Positions 1 through 6,719 of a stretch of 9,800 bases of DNA are shown in pieces. Numbering within the stretch: the stretch's first letter is position 1; each line of letters begins with the position of its first letter. The position numbers were made by a program, and so were the translations under genes. The notes below the pieces were generated by a model. It searched no databases. It was not told the origin of the DNA and was given only the letters and a program-made list of their open reading frames with translations. This DNA is from Acetobacteraceae bacterium. Lineage in GTDB: Bacteria; Pseudomonadota; Alphaproteobacteria; Acetobacterales; Acetobacteraceae. The stretch covers positions 1-9,800 of the forward strand of contig JASHVB010000209.1 in NCBI GenBank assembly GCA_030039695.1, written 5' to 3'.

Positions 1-617
1 GCGTCGTCGAGGCGATGGACCTGATCGGTTCGACGCAGATCCAGGGGCGCGCATCGCTGGCCGGCAACCTGTGCAATGCCTCACCGGCCGCCGACTCAGT
101 GCCAGCGCTGTACGCCGCGGGCGCGATCGCGGTTGTCGTGGGGCCGAACGGGCGGCGCGACGTGCCGGTGGAACAGGTTCCCGCCGGTCCGGGGCGCACC
201 AATCTCGCAAAGGGCGAGTTCATCCTGGAGTTCAAGCTGCCGGCACGCCCGCCGCGGTCCGCCGACGCCTATCTTCGCTTCATTCCGCGCACCGAAATGG
301 ACATCGCCGTGGTCGGTTGTGGGATCAGCGTCACGCTGGACGCGAACGGCGTCTGCACCGCCGCGCGCGTCTCGCTCGGCGCTGTGGCGCCCACCGTGCT
401 GCTGGTCGATTCCGCGGCCGCGGCGCTGATCGGCCACAAGCTGGACGATGCGACGCTGAAGGCGCTCGACGCCGCCGCACAGGCCGCGTGCAAGCCGATC
501 AACGACAAGCGCGGCACCATCGATTACCGTACCAAGGTTGCCGGCGTGCTGGCTCGCCGTGTCGCGGCGATCGCCTTTGACCGCGCAATGGGCGTCGCCC
601 ACCGCGCCACTCACTGA
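1..617 (+). CDS. FAD-binding (medium) subunit of a molybdenum hydroxylase, C-terminal part
   Basis: The reading frame is open from base 3 and stops with TGA at 615-617, so this is the end of a longer gene that starts before the window; the ATG at 15 is internal. The visible part of about 205 residues matches the CoxM/XdhB-like subunit that carries electrons from the iron-sulfur subunit through FAD. The segment GNLCNASPAADSVPAL is the second FAD-contacting motif of the FAD_binding_5 domain. It is followed by the CO_deh_flav_C domain with RTEMDIAVVG and, near the end, KRGTIDYRTKVAGVLARR. The N-terminal flavin-binding glycine motif must lie upstream and cannot be checked. The 2Fe-2S subunit follows after 26 nt, as in coxM-coxS-coxL type operons. 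The family is certain; the substrate is unknown, so no symbol is given. Confidence 0.93.
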   Translation, partial: VVEAMDLIGSTQIQGRASLAGNLCNASPAADSVPALYAAGAIAVVVGPNGRRDVPVEQVPAGPGRTNLAKGEFILEFKLPARPPRSADAYLRFIPRTEMDIAVVGCGISVTLDANGVCTAARVSLGAVAPTVLLVDSAAAALIGHKLDDATLKALDAAAQAACKPINDKRGTIDYRTKVAGVLARRVAAIAFDRAMGVAHRATH

Positions 618-643
618 CACTGAGAATCGGGGATAAGCAATCC

Positions 644-1129
644 ATGGCAAAGCATCACGTTTCCGCTGTCATCAACGGCGAGCCCACTGAATTCCTCTGC
701 GAAACCCAGCAGACTCTGCTCGATTCACTGCGCGACGAAATCGGCCTCACCGGCAGCAAGGAAGGCTGCGCATCGGGCGACTGCGGCGCGTGCAGCGTCA
801 TCGTCGACGGGCGGCTGATGTGTTCCTGCTTGATGCTGGCATGTGAGGCGGACGGCACCAACATCACCACGATCGAGGGCATCGCGCAGGGCGATCACCT
901 GCACCCGATCCAGCAGAAGTTCCTGGAGCACGCCGCGCTGCAATGTGGCTTCTGCACCCCAGGTCTCATCGTCGCATCGAAGGCGTTGCTCGATGAGAAT
1001 CCCAACCCGACCGAGGAGGAAGCGCGTTACTGGCTGGCCGGCAACCTGTGCCGGTGCACGGGTTATGACAAGGTGATCCGCGCCGTCATGGACGCCGCGG
1101 CGGTCATGCGAGGGGAGAAGGCGGCATGA
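644..1129 (+). CDS. [2Fe-2S] (small) subunit of a molybdenum hydroxylase
   Basis: This 161-residue protein has the normal length for the CoxS/XdhC-type electron transfer subunit. The N-terminal plant-ferredoxin-like domain binds the first cluster through Cys42, Cys47, Cys50 and Cys62 (motif CASGDCGAC, then a distal Cys). The C-terminal four-helix domain binds the second cluster through Cys101, Cys104, Cys136 and Cys138 (QCGFCTPG and GNLCRCTGY). All eight ligands are present, so it should be functional. It relays electrons from the molybdenum site to FAD in the cytoplasm. The chosen ATG follows GGGGATAAG at about 629-637. The stop overlaps the start of the large subunit by 4 nt (ATGA), implying translational coupling and equal stoichiometry. 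The assignment to the family is secure; the substrate cannot be told from this subunit. Confidence 0.96.
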   Translation: MAKHHVSAVINGEPTEFLCETQQTLLDSLRDEIGLTGSKEGCASGDCGACSVIVDGRLMCSCLMLACEADGTNITTIEGIAQGDHLHPIQQKFLEHAALQCGFCTPGLIVASKALLDENPNPTEEEARYWLAGNLCRCTGYDKVIRAVMDAAAVMRGEKAA

Positions 1130-3411
1130 ATTATGTTCCATCCGATCTGAAGGTCGTCGGCACGCGTCCGATCCGCCCCGACGGCGTCGAGAAAGTTACC
1201 GGCCGTGCGCAGTTCGGTGCGGACATGCGGATGGCTGGAATGATCTGGGGCAAGGTGCTGCGTTCGCCGCATGCGCATGCGAAGATCCTGTCCATCGACA
1301 CCAGCAGGGCGGAGAAGTTGCCGGGCGTGAGGGCGGTGGTCACGTCGAAGGATTTCCCGCATATCGCCAACGAAGAAGCGTTCGTCGGCGAAGGTCCGAT
1401 GAATTTCCGCGACCTCTCGCGCAACTGCCTGGCCTGGGACAAGGCGCTGTACGAGGGCCACGCCATCGCCGCCGTTGCGGCCACGACGCCGGCGATCGCC
1501 GACGCCGCGGTGGCGCTGATCGATGTGAAGTATGAAGTGCTTCCTTACGTCATCGACGTCGAAGCTGCGATGGCGGACGACGCCCCTGTCTTGCACGACG
1601 ATCTGTTCACCGCGGGTGTGGAGCCGAAGCCCACAAAGCCCTCGAACGTCGCGAAGAAGGTGGTGTTCAAGAAGGGTGACGTGGACGCCGGGTTCAGGGA
1701 TGCCGAGGTGACCGTTGCGGGCAACTACACCACCCAGCCGGTGCACCAGGCGTACATCGAGCCCCATGCCTGCCTATGCTCGTACAACTCCGACGGGCAG
1801 GTGATGATCTACAGCTCGAGCCAGGGCCATTTCATGGTCCGGGCGTACTGCGCCAAGCTGCTTGGAATCGATATCTCCAACATCCGCGCAGTGCCGCTGG
1901 AAATCGGCGGTGGCTTCGGCGGTAAGACGCTGGTGTACCTGGAGCCGGTGGCAATCGCGCTGTCCAAAAAGAGCGGCCGGCCGGTGAAGATGCAGATGAC
2001 GCGGGATGAAGTATTCCGCGCCTCCGGCCCGACCTCCGGCGCGACGGTCTCGGTGAAGCTCGGTGCCAGGAAGGACGGCACGCTCGTCGCGGCACAGCAG
2101 GTGCTGAAGTATCAGGCCGGGGCGTTTCCCGGTTCGCCGATCGGTCCCGGTTGCATGTGCGGCTTCGCGATGTACGACATCCCGAACGTCGATGTGGTCG
2201 GCTATGACGTGGTGAGCAACCGGCCGAAGGTCGCCGCATATCGCGCGCCCGGTGCGCCGATCTCATCCTGGGCGGTCGAGTGCGCGATGGACGATTTGGC
2301 GCGCAAGCTCGGCAAGGACCCGATTGCGCTGCGGGAGCAGAATGGCGCGCGCAACGGAACCAAGACGCATTACGGGCCGACGCACCAGAACATCGGTTTC
2401 CTTGCCACGCTGGCAGCGGCCAAGAACCACCCACACTACAAGGCGCCGGTGAGGCCGGGGACCGGGCGCGGCATCGCGTGCGGATTCTGGTTTAACATCG
2501 GTGGCGAGTCCTCGGCTGGATGCCACATCGCCGAGGATGGCACGGTGGTCGCGACGTCGGGCAACCCGGACATCGGCGGTTCACGGGCCTCGATCGGTAT
2601 GATGGTTGCGGAAGTGCTGGGCGTGCCAGCCGAGAAGGTGCGCACGATCATTCCCGACACGTCGTCAATCGGGTTCAGCTTCCTGACCGGCGGCTCGCGT
2701 GTGACCTTCGCCACCGGCATGGCGGCGACGCAAGCGGCCGAGCGCGTCGTCGAGGACTTGAAGAAGCGCGCCGCGCAGATCTGGGAAATCCCGGTTGAGG
2801 CGGTGGAGTGGAAGGACGGCAAGGCCTATCCGGCCGGCTCCAATGCCGGCGCGTTCGAGCCGTTGGACATCGCGGCGATCGCACTGAAGGCGGGGCGGAC
2901 CGGCGGGCCGATCGGGTCGGAGGTATCGATCAACGCGCAGGGTGCCGGGCCTGGCTTCGGGTGTCACATCGTCGATGTGGAGGTCGATGCAGAGACAGGC
3001 GCGGTGAAGATCCTGCGTTATACCGCCTTGCAGGATGTGGGGAAGGCGATCCACCCGAGCTATGTGGAAGGCCAGATCCAGGGCGGCGCGGCGCAGGGCG
3101 TCGGCTGGGCGCTTAACGAGGAATACATCTACGACCAGAACGGCAAAATGGATAACGCGGGGTTTCTCGACTATCGCGTGCCGGTTGCTTCTGACATGCC
3201 GATGATCGAGGCGGTGATGGTGGAAGTGCCGAACCCACGGCATCCGTTCGGCGCGCGTGGCGTTGGCGAGGTGCCAATCATTCCGCCTATGGCCGCTATC
3301 GGCAATGCGATCCGCGACGCGACGGGTCTGCGGCTGCACGACCTGCCGATGTCGCCGCCGAAGGTACGGGCTGCGCTGGATTCGGCGACGCTGCCGAAGG
3401 CGGCGGAATAG
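1126..3411 (+). CDS. Molybdopterin-binding catalytic (large) subunit of a xanthine dehydrogenase/CoxL-like hydroxylase
   Basis: This 761-residue protein is a full-length large subunit. It has the aldehyde oxidase/xanthine dehydrogenase a/b hammerhead domain at the N-terminus and the molybdopterin-binding domain after it. Visible motifs are GGGFGGK at residues 261-267 (cofactor binding), the active-site loop AYRAPGAP at 371-378, and GARGVGE near the C-terminus, where Glu715 fits the invariant catalytic glutamate of the family. The loop lacks the AYRCSFR motif of form I aerobic CO dehydrogenase, so oxidation of CO is unlikely; a hydroxylase or dehydrogenase of an organic substrate is a better guess. 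The start lies behind a purine-rich AGGGGAGAAGG and overlaps the small subunit by 4 nt. The gene ends just before a perfect hairpin. The preferred substrate cannot be inferred. Confidence 0.93.
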   Translation: MNYVPSDLKVVGTRPIRPDGVEKVTGRAQFGADMRMAGMIWGKVLRSPHAHAKILSIDTSRAEKLPGVRAVVTSKDFPHIANEEAFVGEGPMNFRDLSRNCLAWDKALYEGHAIAAVAATTPAIADAAVALIDVKYEVLPYVIDVEAAMADDAPVLHDDLFTAGVEPKPTKPSNVAKKVVFKKGDVDAGFRDAEVTVAGNYTTQPVHQAYIEPHACLCSYNSDGQVMIYSSSQGHFMVRAYCAKLLGIDISNIRAVPLEIGGGFGGKTLVYLEPVAIALSKKSGRPVKMQMTRDEVFRASGPTSGATVSVKLGARKDGTLVAAQQVLKYQAGAFPGSPIGPGCMCGFAMYDIPNVDVVGYDVVSNRPKVAAYRAPGAPISSWAVECAMDDLARKLGKDPIALREQNGARNGTKTHYGPTHQNIGFLATLAAAKNHPHYKAPVRPGTGRGIACGFWFNIGGESSAGCHIAEDGTVVATSGNPDIGGSRASIGMMVAEVLGVPAEKVRTIIPDTSSIGFSFLTGGSRVTFATGMAATQAAERVVEDLKKRAAQIWEIPVEAVEWKDGKAYPAGSNAGAFEPLDIAAIALKAGRTGGPIGSEVSINAQGAGPGFGCHIVDVEVDAETGAVKILRYTALQDVGKAIHPSYVEGQIQGGAAQGVGWALNEEYIYDQNGKMDNAGFLDYRVPVASDMPMIEAVMVEVPNPRHPFGARGVGEVPIIPPMAAIGNAIRDATGLRLHDLPMSPPKVRAALDSATLPKAAE

Positions 3412-3418
3412 ACGAGAC

Positions 3419-3451
3419 ACAACCTCTCCCGCGTTTGGCGGGAGAGGTTGT
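3419..3451. repeat. Perfect 14-bp inverted repeat, probable dispersed palindromic element
   Basis: Bases 3419-3432 pair perfectly with 3438-3451 around a 5-nt loop (GTTTG); the core arms are CCTCTCCCGC and GCGGGAGAGG. There is no T-run after the stem, so a classical intrinsic terminator is not well supported. The stem plus the following GCGCCGGGTAGGGGTGCC resembles short palindromic repeats scattered between genes in GC-rich alphaproteobacteria; this comparison is from memory. In RNA it would form a very stable hairpin between the large subunit and the MoaD-like gene, which could stabilise the upstream mRNA or attenuate downstream expression. Confidence 0.75.
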
Positions 3452-3470
3452 TGCGCTTTGTGCGCCGGGT

Positions 3471-3475
3471 AGGGG
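3471..3475 (+). promoter_or_regulatory. Ribosome binding site of the MoaD-like gene
   Basis: AGGGG sits 6 nt before the ATG at 3482 and supports that start. It lies in the tail of the palindromic element rather than in independent leader sequence. Confidence 0.5.
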
Positions 3476-3481
3476 TGCCAC

Positions 3482-3730
3482 ATGCCGAAAATCCTTCTCT
3501 CCGGCTCGGCCGCCCAGCGATATACCGAGGGGCGGACGGAGCTCGAGGTATCGGCGATGACATTCCGACGTTTGGTGGCGGAACTGGAGGAACGCTTTCC
3601 AGGCCTTGGCAAGCAGGTTGAGGAGAGCATGGCCGTCGCGATCGACGGGGAAATATTCCAGGATGCGTATTCGGCGAAGTTCGGGCCGGAGAACGAAGTG
3701 GTGCTGATCCCGAAGATTGGGGGTGGCTAG
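3482..3730 (+). CDS. MoaD/ThiS-family small sulfur-carrier protein
   Basis: This 82-residue protein has the size and pattern of the beta-grasp MoaD/ThiS family. It shows an N-terminal beta strand, the helix segment RRLVAELEERFPGL, the strand segment VAIDGEIF, then EVVLIPKIGGG at the C-terminus. The terminal Gly-Gly is the site that is adenylated and thiocarboxylated in the family, so the protein could donate sulfur for molybdopterin dithiolene formation or a related sulfur transfer. It lies 70 nt after the molybdoenzyme large subunit on the same strand, which suggests a role in that cofactor or enzyme. No moaE partner is visible here. It could instead be a sulfur carrier for another pathway. 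The family call is good; the exact partner is inference. Confidence 0.82.
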   Translation: MPKILLSGSAAQRYTEGRTELEVSAMTFRRLVAELEERFPGLGKQVEESMAVAIDGEIFQDAYSAKFGPENEVVLIPKIGGG

Positions 3731-4238
3731 CCGCGTGGCCAGGGCCGTGACGGTCCGAGCACGAGGCGGTGGTTGGAATTGTGACCCAAGCTTGCCAACT
3801 CCATTACCGGATCGCGGGGCCAGGTTCTCTCGGTAGAGCTTGTTTTGCGACGATATCGGTGATTGCAGCACAGCCGCTGCCGACTTTCCCGCGGCGGGCG
3901 ACTTTTGTTGTGGGCGCTGCGTGCTGCAGCAGCACCGATTGCCGCTGCAAGAGGCAGGTGCTGCGAACAGAACACCCGCGAGCGATCATGCCCTCGTTGG
4001 CTCCTCGGGCCTCCTGGGAGGACGGGCAGCGGGATGCAGCACGGTTGCGCACTGGAGGACCGGGCACGGAGCGGGGCACGCGCCAGACCTGACAATTCCT
4101 CCATCAAATCCACCACGGGCCATGTAACGAGATGACGGACGTGTGAGCGCGTGACCAAAGTCAAATCGTCCCGCCGGTCAGGATGTCGCCGAAAAACGAG
4201 CCGCCCCGGCAGGATGACGGCCCCGCCAGCCGATGCCG
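3731..4238. other. Intergenic region without a recognisable gene
   Basis: I checked both strands of this roughly 500-nt stretch. Open frames exist on both strands, as expected in GC-rich DNA, but none shows a familiar motif, a good ribosome binding site or a plausible composition; they are rich in Arg, Pro, Ala and Cys. No tRNA, insertion sequence end or clear terminator was seen after the MoaD-like gene. It may be decayed coding sequence. Confidence 0.5.
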
Positions 4239-4267
4239 TGGCGGGATGGCCCGCGCGTTGCTATATC
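4239..4267 (+). promoter_or_regulatory. Candidate purC promoter
   Basis: TGGCGG at 4239-4244 and TATATC at 4262-4267 are separated by 17 nt. The same pair, TGGCAG-17 nt-TATATC, occurs before purL, and both -10 elements lie in an identical GCTATATC. The -10 is a fair sigma70 match and the -35 is poor. An inverted repeat, GCGGG-4 nt-CCCGC (4241-4254), lies between the elements. A second one, CCCGCCA-10 nt-TGGCGGG (4222-4245), covers the -35 and could be an operator. The leader would be about 70 nt. Confidence 0.4.
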
Positions 4268-4304
4268 CAACGTGTCGCCCGGCCAGTGCCGCAGCGCAAC
4301 ACAG

Positions 4305-4323
4305 CGCCCCTGCCGCCAGGGCG
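4305..4323 (+). other. Small hairpin just before the purC ribosome binding site
   Basis: CCCTG (4308-4312) pairs with CAGGG (4317-4321) around the loop CCGC. It can be extended by two pairs if C4307 bulges. It lies 10 nt before the purC AAGGGGA. In GC-rich sequence such a stem may be chance. Confidence 0.3.
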
Positions 4324-4345
4324 GGGCTCGTCAAGGGGAACAGTG

Positions 4346-5110
4346 ATGGCCCGCCGCCGCCAGCTCTACGAAGGCAAAGCCAAAGTTCTGTTCGAGGGGC
4401 CGGAGCCAGGCACCCTGGTGCAGTATTTCAAGGATGACGCCACCGCCGGCAATGGCGCCAAGAAGGGCGTCATCACGGGCAAGGGCGTTCTTAACAACCG
4501 CATCAGCGAGTACCTGATGCTCCGTCTCGCCGAGATCGGCATCCCGACACATTTCGTTCGCCGCCTGAACATGCGCGAGCAGCTGATTCGCGAAGTGGAA
4601 ATCATCCCGCTGGAGGTCGTGGTACGGAACGTTGCTGCCGGCAGCCTGGCGCAGCGGCTAAACATCCAGGAGGGCACCCGCCTGCCGCGCTCGATTATCG
4701 AGTATTACTACAAGAACGATCAGCTAAACGACCCGATGGTGTCCGAGGAGCACATCACATGCTTCGGCTGGGCCAACGCCGCCGACTTGGACGATATTGT
4801 CGCCCTGACGCTCCGGATTAACGATTTCCTGATGGGTTTGTTCCTGGGCGTCGGCATCACGCTGGTCGACTTCAAGCTGGAGTTCGGCCGGCTGTGGGAG
4901 AACGACGAGATGCGCATCGTCCTGGCCGATGAAATCAGCCCCGACAACTGTCGGTTGTGGGACAGCAAGACCAACGAGAAGATGGACAAGGACCGCTTCC
5001 GCCGCGATCTCGGCCATGTCGAGGAGGCGTATCAGGAAGTGGCGAAGCGGCTGGGTATCCTGCCGGAAGCCGGCATGCGCGACCTGAAGGGGCCGGAGCT
5101 CATGCAGTGA
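4346..5110 (+). CDS. purC: Phosphoribosylaminoimidazole-succinocarboxamide synthase (SAICAR synthetase)
   Basis: PurC joins CAIR and aspartate with ATP to give SAICAR in de novo purine synthesis. The 254-residue product has normal length. It carries the N-terminal ATP-site motif YEGKAK (residues 8-13), the first SAICAR synthetase signature [15 protein letters not shown] (86-100) and the second, LVDFKLEFG (173-181). The frame is open upstream to 4151, but ATG 4346 is the right start: homology begins there, AAGGGGA (4333-4339) lies at good spacing, and the upstream residues look non-coding. An in-frame GTG directly precedes the ATG, so initiation could slip by one codon. The stop overlaps purS by 4 nt. 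A candidate promoter lies about 80-107 nt upstream. Confidence 0.97.
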   Translation: MARRRQLYEGKAKVLFEGPEPGTLVQYFKDDATAGNGAKKGVITGKGVLNNRISEYLMLRLAEIGIPTHFVRRLNMREQLIREVEIIPLEVVVRNVAAGSLAQRLNIQEGTRLPRSIIEYYYKNDQLNDPMVSEEHITCFGWANAADLDDIVALTLRINDFLMGLFLGVGITLVDFKLEFGRLWENDEMRIVLADEISPDNCRLWDSKTNEKMDKDRFRRDLGHVEEAYQEVAKRLGILPEAGMRDLKGPELMQ

Positions 5111-5349
5111 AGGCGGTCGTCACGGTCATGCTGAAGGAGGGCGTCTTGGACCCGCAGGGTAAGGCGATCCAGCGCGCGCTGCACACGCTGGGGTTTTCCA
5201 GGGTTGGCGACGTGCGGGCGGGGAAGGTGATCGAGCTCGAGCTGACTGAGACGGATCCGGCGAAAGCGCGAGCGGAAGCCGAGGAAATGGCGCGCAAGTT
5301 GCTGGCTAATACCGTGATCGAGAGCTTCCGGGTGGCGGTGGACGGCTAG
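5107..5349 (+). CDS. purS: Phosphoribosylformylglycinamidine synthase subunit PurS
   Basis: PurS is the small structural subunit that bridges PurQ and PurL and is thought to help ammonia channelling in FGAM synthase. The 80-residue product has family length and pattern: [18 protein letters not shown] at the N-terminus, ALHTLGF next, then GKVIELEL and the C-terminal [11 protein letters not shown]. The start is GTG at 5107, overlapping the purC stop as GTGA; GGAG at 5095-5098 gives an 8-nt spacing. The same frame stays open upstream inside purC, but those residues are shadow sequence. Overlap with purC implies translational coupling. Unusually, purQ is not adjacent but starts 578 nt later. Confidence 0.95.
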   Translation: MKAVVTVMLKEGVLDPQGKAIQRALHTLGFSRVGDVRAGKVIELELTETDPAKARAEAEEMARKLLANTVIESFRVAVDG

Positions 5350-5927
5350 TGCGGTAGACGTCGAGGCGCGATAGCCCCGAGGGTAATGGGTCGAAACCCG
5401 CAAACGTCCCTGCGTTTGGCCCCGTCCAGGCGTGGCGCCGGGCCCTCAGGCGCGAGAAGCGGCCAGCGGCCTGCGATCAACGTACTGCCTGATGTACCGA
5501 CGAACGATGGTGCCTCGGTTTGAAAGTTGGGGTGGTGGAGGTTGTCAGCGTCGGGGCTCCGACCGAGACCATCCGGCATCCTTGCGTTTCCCAATTGTAT
5601 TATACGGCGTCTTGCAGCGCGACAGATCAGACCTGAGTTGCCGAAGTTTGGTGTTGCTGCTGGAACGAGCGCACAGGACCGCCCGCCAGGTTGCAAATGT
5701 CTCGTCTCAGGAGGCGTACAAACATGCTGTGCGCTCCGTGCTTGCAGCGGCGAGCCGCCCCCCGGGTGCCAACCCGGTCTGTCCCTCCCGTTGAGGGCGC
5801 CCGTAAGGCGCTTATCTGCACCATGGACGCCCTTTTGGCCGCCCAGCGACGCACGAGTTCGGGCTAGCGGGCCGGGCGCATGCGTGGCAAGAACCGAGAT
5901 CCGACAGCACAGGGCGACGAGGCGCGT
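5350..5927 (+). other. Long purS-purQ spacer with hairpins, no firm gene
   Basis: About 580 nt separate two genes that are usually adjacent or overlapping. I recognise no protein on either strand. Visible structure includes GGGT-CGAA-ACCC (5388-5399), the inverted pair CAAACG/CGTTTG (5401-5406 and 5413-5418), an AT-rich island around 5593-5605, the hairpin CCGGGT-GCCA-ACCCGG (5762-5777), and GCGCC-CGTAA-GGCGC (5797-5811). A weak short ORF is listed separately. No insertion sequence ends or tRNA were found. Confidence 0.5.
5724..5867 (+). CDS. Possible 47-residue small ORF before purQ
   Basis: An ATG at 5724 follows a perfect AGGAGG (5709-5714) with 9-nt spacing, the strongest ribosome binding site in the window. 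The frame runs 47 codons to TAG at 5865-5867, 60 nt before purQ. The peptide is not recognised. It starts MLCAPC, is rich in Arg, Ala and Pro, and has no clear membrane segment. Two RNA hairpins (5762-5777 and 5797-5811) lie inside it, an arrangement compatible with a leader peptide. Composition does not separate it from chance sequence, so it may not be translated. Confidence 0.2.
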   Translation: MLCAPCLQRRAAPRVPTRSVPPVEGARKALICTMDALLAAQRRTSSG

Positions 5928-6608
5928 ATGAAAACCGGCATCGTCATCTTCCCCGGCATCAACCGGGAGCGCGATATGGCGATCGCGCTGGAGCGCTCAG
6001 GCGGTACCCCGCGCATGATCTGGCATAGGGAAACTGACCTTTCCGATCTTGACCTGATCGTCATCCCCGGGGGCTTTAGCTTCGGAGACTATCTCCGTTG
6101 CGGCGCCATGGCGGCCCACTCGCCGGTGATGACCGCTATCCGCGCCCACGCCGAACGCGGCGGCTATGTCCTCGGCGTCTGTAACGGCTTCCAGATTTTG
6201 ACCGAGGCGCAGCTTCTGCCCGGCGCCTTGCTACGCAATGCGACGCTGCGTTTCCTGGCGCGCGACTGCCACCTGCGCGTCGAGCGCACCGACACCGCGT
6301 TCACCAGCCACTACCAACGTGGCCAGGTGTTCCGCGCCGTGATGGCGCACGGCGACGGCAACTACTTCGCCGACGAGGCGACACTGGACCGGTTGGAGGG
6401 CGAAGGTTTGGTGGCGCTGCGCTATGCCACGCCGGCCGGAGAGGTCTCGCCGGAGGCGAACCGCAATGGCAGCGCACGCAGCATCGCCGGTATCCTGTCC
6501 CCGAACCTGCGGGTGATGGGTTTGATGCCTCACCCCGAGGACCTGGTCGATCCGCTGATGGGCGGAATCGATGGCAAGCCCCTGTTCGATGCGCTGGCTG
6601 CGGCGTAG
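5928..6608 (+). CDS. purQ: Phosphoribosylformylglycinamidine synthase, glutaminase subunit PurQ
   Basis: PurQ is the class I glutamine amidotransferase that hydrolyses glutamine and supplies ammonia to PurL for conversion of FGAR to FGAM. The 226-residue product has family length. It shows [15 protein letters not shown] (from residue 46), the nucleophile elbow GVCNGFQ with Cys85, and MPHPE near the C-terminus with His202 and Glu204, completing the catalytic triad. The frame is open upstream to an ATG at 5880, but homology starts at [10 protein letters not shown], so ATG 5928 is chosen, with GAGG at 5919-5922. The segment GINRERD replaces the GSNCDxD of the Bacillus type. The wide spacers on both sides suggest it is not simply co-translated with purS or purL. 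Confidence 0.96.
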   Translation: MKTGIVIFPGINRERDMAIALERSGGTPRMIWHRETDLSDLDLIVIPGGFSFGDYLRCGAMAAHSPVMTAIRAHAERGGYVLGVCNGFQILTEAQLLPGALLRNATLRFLARDCHLRVERTDTAFTSHYQRGQVFRAVMAHGDGNYFADEATLDRLEGEGLVALRYATPAGEVSPEANRNGSARSIAGILSPNLRVMGLMPHPEDLVDPLMGGIDGKPLFDALAAA

Positions 6609-6623
6609 CGCGCCAAGGGCGCC

Positions 6624-6719
6624 TCAGCGAACAGCCCGGCTGCTGGGCGGATGGTCGGTTCCGTCGTGCTGCACCAGCCATTTCGCCGCAACGCGGGTGT
6701 CGACTACCAGCGTCACCAT
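6624..6719 (-). pseudogene. VapC-like PIN-domain toxin, N-terminal remnant
   Basis: Read on the minus strand from ATG at 6719, the 31-codon frame begins MVTLVVDTRVAAKWLV. This closely resembles the first beta strand and helix of VapC/PIN ribonuclease toxins (family pattern VVDASVAxKW), including the first acidic active-site residue, Asp7. It then stops at TGA 6624-6626, while a VapC needs about 130 residues, so the rest of the PIN domain is lost. On the same strand a frame without a start codon (from 6871) ends in TGA at 6713-6715, overlapping the toxin start by 7 nt, as antitoxin genes often do. Its last part, TPNASQRLAEDLVSR, faintly recalls VapB N-termini. I infer a decayed vapBC module between purQ and purL. 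The match is by eye only. Confidence 0.55.

Noticed and set aside
2665..3630. 321-codon minus-strand open frame opposite the large subunit and MoaD-like gene
   Set aside because: It is a shadow of two genes with clear family motifs on the + strand and shows no motif of its own.
3727..4164. 145-codon minus-strand open frame after the MoaD-like gene
   Set aside because: It has no motif and no ribosome binding site, overlaps the end of the MoaD-like gene, and looks like a random open frame in GC-rich DNA.
4151..4345. N-terminal extension of PurC by 65 residues from an upstream ATG
   Set aside because: The extra residues are Arg/Pro-rich with no family counterpart, while homology and a good ribosome binding site fit ATG 4346.
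5350..5402. tRNA-like TGCGG...CCGCA closure with GGGTCGAAACCC
   Set aside because: It is too short for a tRNA, has no anticodon arm, and the two stems compete for the same bases.
5448..5530. Minus-strand peptide RGTIVRRYIRQYVDRRPL as a possible transposase or other gene tail
   Set aside because: It looked protein-like, but the frame is only about 32 codons between stops, has no start, and matches no family I can name.
5880..5927. PurQ start at ATG 5880
   Set aside because: The additional 16 residues do not match PurQ, whose first strand begins at [10 protein letters not shown] encoded from 5928.
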